From NCBI GenBank assembly GCA_944358755.1, contig CALVRY010000028.1:1-12994 (forward strand): a stretch of 12,994 nucleotides of DNA. The letters run 5' to 3'. Below the pieces are notes generated by a model that saw only the letters and a program-made list of their open reading frames with translations, did no database searches and was not told the origin of the DNA. A program made the position numbers and the translations under genes. Source of the stretch: an uncultured Bacilli bacterium. GTDB lineage: Bacteria; Bacillota_I; Bacilli_A; RFN20; CAG-826. Positions 1 through 5,736 of this stretch are shown here, piece by piece (positions within the stretch are counted from its first letter, which is position 1; each line of letters starts with the position of its first letter).

Positions 1-660
1 ATGATACGTTGTGGCGATAACACAATAATTTAATAATGATTTAAAAAAATTTTCTGTTTCTAATTTTGTTTTTTCATTAAACTGCTCATTGAAATTTAAA
101 ATCAATAAGTAAAAATAATTTTTTAAATCTATTTTTAGTTCTTTAGTTTTTTGAAGAAAAATTGTTTTATCTGTAAAAGTCTTGTTTAATGTTGATGATA
201 AAAACGAATTTAAATCATCGTTTGTTTTAGCAAAATTTTGATCTGAAAGATATTTGTTAATTAATTTAGATAAGATAGTAATAAAATCATTAGATAAATT
301 TTCTAGTTTAGTTTCGACTTCTAAAATAATTAAAAACCCTGCAAAAGCACCATTTTCGTTTTTAATATTAGCTATTAATCTTCTATTTGAAGATAGGTTT
401 GAAACAATTTTATAATTTTCTTCTATCGATAACGATTCTCTAATTTTTTTATATGTCTGGTAATTAAGATAACCCATTCTAATCGATTCATTCCGCGTTT
501 CGTCTTCAAAAAGAAATGGCGAATGATAAGCTACAAGTTGATAATCGTTGTTAATAACAGCAACCGGATTTTTTATTAATGAATAGATGCCGGCAATAAT
601 ATCATTTAAATTTTTAGATTTTATGAATATTTTAAAGGTTTCTTCGTAGATATTTTCCAT
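1..660 (-). CDS. PucR/CdaR-like transcriptional regulator, N-terminal part (truncated by window start)
   Basis: An open frame runs without a stop from an ATG at 660 down to base 1, giving 220 residues; the remainder, including any DNA-binding domain, lies outside the window. Residues about 20-115 resemble the PAS/GAF-like sensor half of PucR/CdaR-type regulators, with a hydrophobic strand pattern around NPVAVINNDYQLVAY (31-45) and a second strand near GAFAGFLIILEVE (104-116). Residues 178-192 (DLKNYFYLLILNF-like) resemble the first strand of the GGDEF-like middle domain found in that family. The gene is divergent from the dehydrogenase/permease/decarboxylase operon and shares a 110-bp promoter region with it, the usual arrangement for a local regulator. 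The ligand cannot be read from the sequence. The family assignment rests on overall pattern only, because the diagnostic C-terminal HTH is not visible. Confidence 0.6.
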   Translation of the reverse strand, partial: MENIYEETFKIFIKSKNLNDIIAGIYSLIKNPVAVINNDYQLVAYHSPFLFEDETRNESIRMGYLNYQTYKKIRESLSIEENYKIVSNLSSNRRLIANIKNENGAFAGFLIILEVETKLENLSNDFITILSKLINKYLSDQNFAKTNDDLNSFLSSTLNKTFTDKTIFLQKTKELKIDLKNYFYLLILNFNEQFNEKTKLETENFFKSLLNYCVIATTYH

Positions 661-693
661 AATTGGTCTCACAGCACAATTTCCGAGTTAAAT

Positions 694-720
694 ATTATAT
701 TTTGATTACATTGTTTTCAA
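694..720 (-). promoter_or_regulatory. Candidate promoter of the divergent regulator
   Basis: On the minus strand there is TATAAT (699-694), preceded by TTGAAA (720-715) with a 15-nt spacer, shorter than the ideal 17. It would start transcription about 35 nt before the ATG at 660. It overlaps the candidate promoter of the opposite operon, so the two could interfere. The -10 is convincing; the -35 pairing is less so. Confidence 0.35.
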
Positions 721-730
721 GAATAATAAT
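702..730 (+). promoter_or_regulatory. Candidate promoter of the gldA-family/permease/alsD operon
   Basis: TTGATT (702-707) and AATAAT (725-730) lie 17 nt apart, upstream of the strong ribosome site GGAGG (759-763). A second reading, TTGTTT (711-716) with TAAAAT (733-738), is also possible. The region lies back to back with the regulator promoter, so a regulator site is expected between about 680 and 745, but no clear operator dyad is visible. Confidence 0.3.
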
Positions 731-770
731 TTTAAAATTTTGGTGCTAGATGAGTAGCGGAGGAAAATTT

Positions 771-1871
771 ATGAAAGATTTATTACTCATGAGAGCTCCA
801 CTCAAATATATTCAAGGAGAAGGAGCACTCGAATATTTTTACGAAAATTGTAAAGATTTTGGAAAGAGATTTCTTTTTATTTGTTCTCATAGTGGCTATG
901 AACAAACAAAAGATTTAATCGAAAAGTCATTTGGTGGAAGTAAAACTTATAGAAGATATGAAGTCTTTGGCGGAATTTCATCAGTTGGCGAAATCGAAAA
1001 AATGAGAAAGATTGTCAAAGAAGACAAAATTAATGTTGTTGTAGGTGTTGGCGGAGGTAGTGCTATCGATACAGCAAAAGCAACAGCATATTATGAAGGA
1101 AAAAGAATTGCTATTATCCCTACAGTTTGTGCAACCGATGCACCATGTACAGGATTAAGCGTTATTTATAATGATGATCATTCATTCAATAGTTATTTAT
1201 TCTATCCAAATAACCCAGATTTTGTTTTAGTTGATAGTAGAGTTATTGCTAATGCACCTGCAAAATTCTTAATTGCTGGAATGGGCGACGCTTTAGGTAC
1301 ATACTTTGAAGCAAGAGCATGTTATAAAACACATTCATTATCACTTGAAAATGGAGGTATCACACTTTCTTCAATGGCGCTTTGCAAGCTTTGTTTTGAA
1401 ACTTTATTAAAAGATGGCGCAAAAGCATTAGAAGCAGTTGAAAATCACTTAGTCACACCACAACTCGATTCAATTATTGAAGCTAATACATATTTAAGTG
1501 GTGTTGGAGCAGATAACGGCGGCTTATGTGTTTCACACTCTTTCTATAATGGTGTTACTTCTTTAAACAAAAAGACAGCAATGCATGGAAATTGTGTTGC
1601 TTATGGAACACTTGTTCAACTTTTATTAGAAGATGCAAGTGTTGAAGAATATAACCAAGTCAGAGATTTCATGGTTTCTGTTGGTTTGCCAATCACATTA
1701 AAAGAAATCGGTTGTGATGAAAACGATGTTCACCAAATTGCTGTAGCAAGTTGTGCAAAAGGAGAATCAATCCACAATTTAAGTGGTGATGTTAGAGTTA
1801 AAGAACTCGAAGATGCAATCCTTTTACAAAACAAACTCGGAGAAAAATATTTAAAAGAACACAATCTTTAA
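771..1871 (+). CDS. gldA: Glycerol dehydrogenase-family NAD-dependent, metal-dependent alcohol dehydrogenase
   Basis: A 366-residue cytoplasmic enzyme of the GldA branch of iron/zinc-containing alcohol dehydrogenases, close to the family's usual 365-370. The dinucleotide loop GGGSAID is at 94-100 and the family segment TDAPCTGLSVIY at 122-133. The metal ligands expected for the family are present as D173 (in GMGDALGTYFEARAC), H256 (VSHSFYNG) and H272 (AMHGNCVAYG). I chose the ATG at 771, not the in-frame ATG at 750, because GGAGG at 759-763 sits 7 nt before it and would lie inside the gene otherwise. It is first in an operon with a permease and acetolactate decarboxylase. Known family members oxidise glycerol but also interconvert acetoin and 2,3-butanediol. 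With an acetoin-forming enzyme two genes away, a diol/acetoin dehydrogenase is a serious alternative. Fold and chemistry are secure; substrate is not. Confidence 0.88.
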   Translation: MKDLLLMRAPLKYIQGEGALEYFYENCKDFGKRFLFICSHSGYEQTKDLIEKSFGGSKTYRRYEVFGGISSVGEIEKMRKIVKEDKINVVVGVGGGSAIDTAKATAYYEGKRIAIIPTVCATDAPCTGLSVIYNDDHSFNSYLFYPNNPDFVLVDSRVIANAPAKFLIAGMGDALGTYFEARACYKTHSLSLENGGITLSSMALCKLCFETLLKDGAKALEAVENHLVTPQLDSIIEANTYLSGVGADNGGLCVSHSFYNGVTSLNKKTAMHGNCVAYGTLVQLLLEDASVEEYNQVRDFMVSVGLPITLKEIGCDENDVHQIAVASCAKGESIHNLSGDVRVKELEDAILLQNKLGEKYLKEHNL

Positions 1872-1881
1872 GGTTTAAATT

Positions 1882-3126
1882 ATGGCAGATATCGAAAAGA
1901 AAGAGAAAAAGCCATTTAAAGGCGTAAAAATATGGGATTTTTTAAATAAAATCCCTGCCGGAACAATGTTTGTTCCACTTGTTATTAGTGCAATAATAAC
2001 AACAATTTGTATTCATTGTGGACTTGGAGTTTCTTTATGGAATTATTTAGGAAATCCTATGAAGGATCTCTTTGGTTCAACAGGTCAAATGCTTCTTATT
2101 GGTTTAATGTTGTTTTGCACTGGAACAACTATTACCGGAAGAGATTTTATTGAAGTTGGTAAAAGAGGAATATGGATTATTTTAGCAAGATTAATCCCAG
2201 CTTATATAATTTGTGCAATTGTATTTGTTTGCTGTGGCGTTAATGGTTTTGCTGGAATTGATTCAATTACATTAGCTTGCTGTTTAACTTCAGCAAATGC
2301 AGCATTATACATGGGAATTATTCAACCTTATGGTGATGATTCTGATAAAGGAACATTTCCAATTATGTTGATTTTCTCAATGCCATTAGTTCCATTTATC
2401 TTCTTAAGTTGTATGGGAAGTGGAAGCAGCGATATCACAACAAGTATTTTACAAATTATCTCACTTCTTATTCCTTTCCTTCTTGGTGTATTACTTGGAA
2501 ATTTGGATCAGAAAATTAGAAATGTATTTAAAGGCGGAAATGCTATTATTCTTCCTTTCTTAGGTTTCCAATTTGGTTCCACAATTGATTTAGTTAATGC
2601 ATTCCAAGGTGAAGTTATCTTAGCAGCATTATTATTAACAGTAATCTATTGGGCAGTAACAATGATTATTCCTTATCTCGTTGATAGATTTATTCTTAAA
2701 AGACCTGGATATGCATCAGTTGCTTCTTGTTCTTTAGCTGGTGTTGCATTATCAATTCCTGCTATGGTTGCTACTTATACATTTAATGGTGTAAGTGGTG
2801 CAGATGCTGCAAAAAATGCAACAGCAATTCTTGCTTTTGTTCTCTTTATCACAAACATTCTTGCCCCATTCTTCACAAAGCGGACAATGAATGCTTACCT
2901 TAAGCACAATCATGATGATGCTGTTAGAGTTTTTGAAAGATCACATCCTGAACTCTTAGCTGCAGTATATGATGAAAACGGAAATTATCGTACACATCAT
3001 CATAATCATGAATTTTATAAAAAGATTTTCCATTTGAAATCACACAAAAACTCTGCAAATCCTGAGCAAAATAATGAAAACTCAAGTGAGAAATCTGATA
3101 AAGAAGAAGAGAAAGTCAACAAATAA
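1882..3126 (+). CDS. KdgT-family permease (2-keto-3-deoxygluconate permease family)
   Basis: A 414-residue integral membrane protein with about ten hydrophobic segments over residues 15-330. It follows the KdgT family pattern: IPAGTMFVPL near 24-33, the glycine-rich segment ending LFCTGTTI near 77-84, SANAALYMGIIQPYG with a small-residue-rich helix near 137-151, LLGNLDQKIR near 204-213, and FQFGSTIDL near 229-237. Classical members import 2-keto-3-deoxygluconate by proton symport. No KDG kinase or aldolase is present here, so the cargo may be another small keto acid or hydroxy acid. Residues 331-414 form a cytoplasmic-looking tail with nine histidines (including HHHNH) and an acidic/Lys-rich end, absent from the roughly 330-residue classical proteins. 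The start is 10 bp after the dehydrogenase stop with only a weak AAGG site, suggesting translational coupling. Family is confident; substrate and direction are open. Confidence 0.8.
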   Translation: MADIEKKEKKPFKGVKIWDFLNKIPAGTMFVPLVISAIITTICIHCGLGVSLWNYLGNPMKDLFGSTGQMLLIGLMLFCTGTTITGRDFIEVGKRGIWIILARLIPAYIICAIVFVCCGVNGFAGIDSITLACCLTSANAALYMGIIQPYGDDSDKGTFPIMLIFSMPLVPFIFLSCMGSGSSDITTSILQIISLLIPFLLGVLLGNLDQKIRNVFKGGNAIILPFLGFQFGSTIDLVNAFQGEVILAALLLTVIYWAVTMIIPYLVDRFILKRPGYASVASCSLAGVALSIPAMVATYTFNGVSGADAAKNATAILAFVLFITNILAPFFTKRTMNAYLKHNHDDAVRVFERSHPELLAAVYDENGNYRTHHHNHEFYKKIFHLKSHKNSANPEQNNENSSEKSDKEEEKVNK

Positions 3127-3142
3127 ATGGAGGTTTATTAAT

Positions 3143-3859
3143 ATGAAAGATAATAAATTATTTCAAGTTTCAACTTTAAACGCTTTAATGATGGGAGATT
3201 ATGAAGGAAGTGTTAAAGTTAAAGACTTTTTAAAACACGTTGATACTGGTATTGGTACCTTTGATGGACTTGATGGTGAAGCTATTATCTTTAATGGAAA
3301 AGCATATAATGGCAGAGCAACAGGCGAAGTTTCAGAAATGAAAGATAACGATTCTTTCCCATTTGCTTGTGCATGTAAATTTGATGAAAAAGTTCCTGAA
3401 AAAGAAATTAGCTTTGATTCAATCGAAGATTTTAAGAGCAAATTTGAATCTCTTCTACCTTCAAAAAACTATTTCTACATTATTAAAATGGAAGGCAAAT
3501 TCAATGTAAGAGTTAGAAGTTGCTTTAAACAAGAAAAACCATATGAACCACTTTATAAAGTCGCTTGTGATCAAAGAGAATTTGAATATCACGATGTAAA
3601 TGGTTATGTTATTGGTTTATATTGCCCAAATTATGTAGAAGGTATGAACTTACCAGGTTGGCACATTCATTTCTTATCAAAAGATTTAACAAAAGGCGGA
3701 CATATTTTAAAGGTTAATTCTGCTAAAGCCAGCTTTAAAATCAATAAACTTGATGAATGGAGACTTGTTTTACCAAATGACAAAGACTTCGCTTCTTGGA
3801 ATTTAAAAGAAGATTTAAAAGAAAAGACAGAAGCAGTCGAAGGTTCATCTAAGAAATAA
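3143..3859 (+). CDS. alsD: Alpha-acetolactate decarboxylase
   Basis: A 238-residue cytoplasmic enzyme (EC 4.1.1.5) that decarboxylates 2-acetolactate to acetoin. It shows the family's N-terminal LFQVSTLNALMMGDYEG (6-22), the GIGTFDGLDGEAI block (36-48) with the conserved Glu46, SKNYFYIIKMEGKF (107-120), R145, and the metal site H174-x-H176 with H187 (GWHIHF...GGHIL). No signal peptide is present and the length is normal for the family. The ATG at 3143 is chosen over an in-frame ATG at 3074 because TGGAGG (3128-3133) lies 9 nt upstream and the earlier start would overlap the permease. It is last in its operon. No acetolactate synthase is in the window, so the substrate must come from a synthase elsewhere. 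Acetoin formation would serve pH and carbon overflow control during fermentation. Also called budA. Confidence 0.93.
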   Translation: MKDNKLFQVSTLNALMMGDYEGSVKVKDFLKHVDTGIGTFDGLDGEAIIFNGKAYNGRATGEVSEMKDNDSFPFACACKFDEKVPEKEISFDSIEDFKSKFESLLPSKNYFYIIKMEGKFNVRVRSCFKQEKPYEPLYKVACDQREFEYHDVNGYVIGLYCPNYVEGMNLPGWHIHFLSKDLTKGGHILKVNSAKASFKINKLDEWRLVLPNDKDFASWNLKEDLKEKTEAVEGSSKK

Positions 3860-3884
3860 TATTTCCTTACTTCCTATAAATTGC

Positions 3885-3939
3885 AAAAAGAGTTGTTTAA
3901 ATTAAGCTTGGTTAAAATTTAGCAACTCTTTTTCTTTTC
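3885..3939 (+). terminator. Rho-independent terminator after alsD
   Basis: AAAAAGAGTTG (3885-3895) is complementary to CAACTCTTTTT (3923-3933), followed by further T/C-rich sequence. The 11-bp stem encloses a 27-nt AT-rich loop, longer than usual. It lies 25 bp after the alsD stop and separates that operon from the cation exporter. Confidence 0.7.
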
Positions 3940-3960
3940 TTTTCTGAAAATTTCAAGATT

Positions 3961-3966
3961 TATAAT
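3961..3966 (+). promoter_or_regulatory. Candidate -10 element of the cation exporter gene
   Basis: A consensus TATAAT lies 34 bp before the start codon at 4001, between the preceding terminator and the gene. No convincing -35 hexamer is found at 16-18 nt upstream in the T/C-rich stretch, so this is only a -10 candidate. Confidence 0.25.
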
Positions 3967-4000
3967 TTACAAGTAAAATAAAATTAATAAAATAAGATAC

Positions 4001-5179
4001 ATGGTTACATTTTTAAGAAAATTATTCATAAAAAATTATCAAAATGTTGAAGATGAAAAAGTTAGAGAAAAACATGGTGTTTTAGCTTCAATAATTGGAA
4101 TCGTTTTTAACACGATATTGTTTGTTATCAAACTTTTAATAGGTATTTTTACGGCTTCCATGTCGATTATTTCTGATGCATTAAATAATATGACTGATTT
4201 TGGAAGTAGCATTGTAAGTCTTCTCGGATTTAAACTTGCTGGAAAAGATGCAGATAAAGAACATCCTTATGGGCATCAAAGAATTGAATATATCACTGGA
4301 ATGATTACTTCTTTTATTATCATTTTAGTTGCCGGACTTTTGATTTATAACTCAGTTTTAACCTTAGTTAATCAAGATTCATCAACAAGTTATTCAATTC
4401 GGGCTTTTGTAATCTTAGGAATTTCTATTGTTTTAAAACTCATTTTAGGCTTTATATATAGTGGGTTAGGTAAAGCAATTAATTCTGTTGCTTTAAAAGC
4501 AAACCGCCAAGATTCGTTTAATGATGCGATTTCAACTTCAATTGTTTTAATCGCTTCAATCATTCAATATTTCTTTGTTGATTTATGGTGGTTAGATAGT
4601 TCAATATCTATTCTTGTTGCTTTATTTATTCTTTATAGTGGAATAAAAATGGTAAAAGAAACCGCTTCACCATTAATTGGAGAAGTGCCAGATTTTAATC
4701 TTATTCAAAAAATCGTAAAAGATATTAAGAGCTATGATGGAGTTTTAGATGTTCACGATGTTATGTTTCATTCTTATGGACCAACAAAAACTTTTATGAT
4801 GTGTCACGTTGAAGTTGATGGGTATAAAGATATGTTTAAATCTCATGATCTAATTGACAATATCGAAAAAGAGATTTCTAGTAAATATAAAATTCTTTTA
4901 ACAATTCATATGGATCCTGTTGATACAAAGTCTGAAGAAATTCCTAAATTATATGAAATTATTGAAAAAACCCTGCAAAACATTGATAAAAATTTAAGTT
5001 TTCATGATTTAAGAGTTGTTTCTGGACCAACCCACACGAATGTTATTTTTGATGTTGCAATCCCAATTGGAGTAAAAGAAAATAAACTTACAATTACAAA
5101 AACACTTCGTGCGGAAATTAAGAAATACGATTCAAAATATAATCTTGTAATTAATTTTGACGATAATTACATCGATTAA
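4001..5179 (+). CDS. mntE: Cation diffusion facilitator exporter, MntE-like (predicted Mn2+ efflux)
   Basis: A 392-residue inner-membrane proton/metal antiporter of the CDF family. Six membrane segments lie at about 28-50, 53-78, 100-121, 134-153, 172-192 and 197-215, followed by a long cytoplasmic domain of about 175 residues. TM2 carries SDALNNMTDFGSS and the next loop HPYGHQRIEY, both family hallmarks. Aligned to E. coli YiiP, the transport-site residues are N62 and D66 in TM2 and D171 and D175 in TM5. This N/D plus D/D set is the one described for streptococcal MntE and contrasts with His-containing zinc exporters such as CzcD. The long C-terminal domain also fits MntE. The start follows a weak ribosome site but gives the expected N-terminus (KLFIKNYQNVEDEKVRE). 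It is transcribed apart from the iron uptake genes that follow. Fe2+ is the main alternative substrate. Confidence 0.85.
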   Translation: MVTFLRKLFIKNYQNVEDEKVREKHGVLASIIGIVFNTILFVIKLLIGIFTASMSIISDALNNMTDFGSSIVSLLGFKLAGKDADKEHPYGHQRIEYITGMITSFIIILVAGLLIYNSVLTLVNQDSSTSYSIRAFVILGISIVLKLILGFIYSGLGKAINSVALKANRQDSFNDAISTSIVLIASIIQYFFVDLWWLDSSISILVALFILYSGIKMVKETASPLIGEVPDFNLIQKIVKDIKSYDGVLDVHDVMFHSYGPTKTFMMCHVEVDGYKDMFKSHDLIDNIEKEISSKYKILLTIHMDPVDTKSEEIPKLYEIIEKTLQNIDKNLSFHDLRVVSGPTHTNVIFDVAIPIGVKENKLTITKTLRAEIKKYDSKYNLVINFDDNYID

Positions 5180-5201
5180 TAAAAAAAATTAATAGTTTTA
5201 T

Positions 5202-5229
5202 TTGACACCAATAAACTTAGTTTTATAAT
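5202..5229 (+). promoter_or_regulatory. Consensus sigma-A promoter of the feo operon
   Basis: TTGACA (5202-5207) and TATAAT (5224-5229) are both exact consensus hexamers, separated by 16 nt. Transcription should begin near 5236, giving a leader of about 31 nt that carries TAGGAG (5255-5260) ahead of the first feoA. A promoter this strong normally needs a repressor, and a dyad lies directly downstream. Confidence 0.8.
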
Positions 5230-5236
5230 ATTTTTG

Positions 5237-5254
5237 AGTTAGGAATAACTAACT
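5237..5254 (+). promoter_or_regulatory. Candidate metalloregulator operator (dyad over feo transcription start)
   Basis: The 18-bp perfect dyad AGTTAGgaataaCTAACT has 6-bp arms and a 6-nt spacer and covers about +2 to +19 of the predicted transcript. GTTAG/CTAAC half-sites resemble those bound by DtxR/IdeR/SirR-type iron or manganese repressors, though the spacing is not that of the canonical DtxR box. The regulator identity is inferred; the dyad and its position are seen directly. Confidence 0.5.
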
Positions 5255-5266
5255 TAGGAGATTTTT

Positions 5267-5479
5267 ATGCCGATATTTATTGCACCACATAACATTGATC
5301 TAAAAGTTTTAAAGATTATGGTTGATGAAACAACCAAAAAACATTTAGAAAATTTAGGAATTACAATTGGAAGCAAAATCCAAGTTCTTTCTAGTGAAAG
5401 TGGTAGCGTTATTTTGCTTGTTAAAAACAGCAGATTAGCTTTAGATAGAAATATTGCTATGAAAATCTTAGTTGCATAA
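5267..5479 (+). CDS. feoA: FeoA domain protein, first of two
   Basis: A 70-residue cytoplasmic SH3-like protein. Residues 25-69 show the FeoA pattern: HLENLGITIGSKIQVL, a turn with glycine, a strand ILLVKNSRLALDR, and a final hydrophobic strand AMKILVA. FeoA proteins associate with FeoB and support Fe2+ uptake, although their mechanism is unsettled. It has a good ribosome site (AGGAG, 6-nt spacer) and is the first gene after the consensus promoter. Its sequence differs strongly from the second FeoA 20 bp downstream, so this is not a recent duplication. The N-terminal IFIAPHNIDLKVLKIM is variable compared with the usual LSELKPG opening. Confidence 0.82.
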   Translation: MPIFIAPHNIDLKVLKIMVDETTKKHLENLGITIGSKIQVLSSESGSVILLVKNSRLALDRNIAMKILVA

Positions 5480-5499
5480 TAGAAAGGTAGGAAAAATTT

Positions 5500-5736
5500 G
5501 TGCAAAAGAAATTAAGTGCCTTTGAAATCGGCGAGACTGGCCGAGTCATTAAAGTAGAAGGCGAAGGAAGGGTTAGAAGAAGACTTTTTGATATGGGTAT
5601 TACGCCTGGCGCCGAAATTTTTCTTCGTAAAAAAGCACCTCTAGGAGATCCACTAGAAGTATCGATTAGAGGCTATGAATTAACTCTTAGAAAAGACGAA
5701 GCAGTCTTAGTAGTTATGGAAGTGGAGGATAAATAA
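5500..5736 (+). CDS. feoA: FeoA domain protein, second of two
   Basis: A 78-residue FeoA of standard pattern: LSAFEIGETGRVIKVEGEG, RRRLFDMGITPGAEI (28-42), a Pro/Leu turn APLGDPLEV, and RGYELTLRKDEA ahead of the last strand. It starts with GTG at 5500, about 8 nt after AAAGGTAGG (5483-5491). Its TAA overlaps the feoB ATG by one base (TAATG), so the two are probably translationally coupled. This makes it the likely direct FeoB partner, with the upstream FeoA in an auxiliary or regulatory role. That division of labour is inference. Confidence 0.9.
   Translation: MQKKLSAFEIGETGRVIKVEGEGRVRRRLFDMGITPGAEIFLRKKAPLGDPLEVSIRGYELTLRKDEAVLVVMEVEDK

Noticed and set aside
750..770. In-frame upstream ATG giving the dehydrogenase seven extra residues (MSSGGKF)
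   Set aside because: The strong GGAGG ribosome site lies within this stretch and is correctly spaced for the ATG at 771; the extra residues have no family counterpart.
3074..3142. Earlier in-frame ATG for acetolactate decarboxylase inside the permease gene
   Set aside because: It would add 23 Lys/Arg-rich residues, overlap the permease, and lacks a ribosome site; TGGAGG fits the ATG at 3143.
3199..3441. 80-codon minus-strand open frame inside alsD
   Set aside because: It is antisense to a clearly conserved enzyme, with low-complexity Ser/Pro/Leu composition and no family resemblance.
5174..5200. AT-only inverted repeat (ATTAAT...ATTAAT) after the cation exporter as a terminator
   Set aside because: The stem is five or six A-T pairs only and has no GC base; too weak to call. 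Readthrough into feo cannot be excluded.
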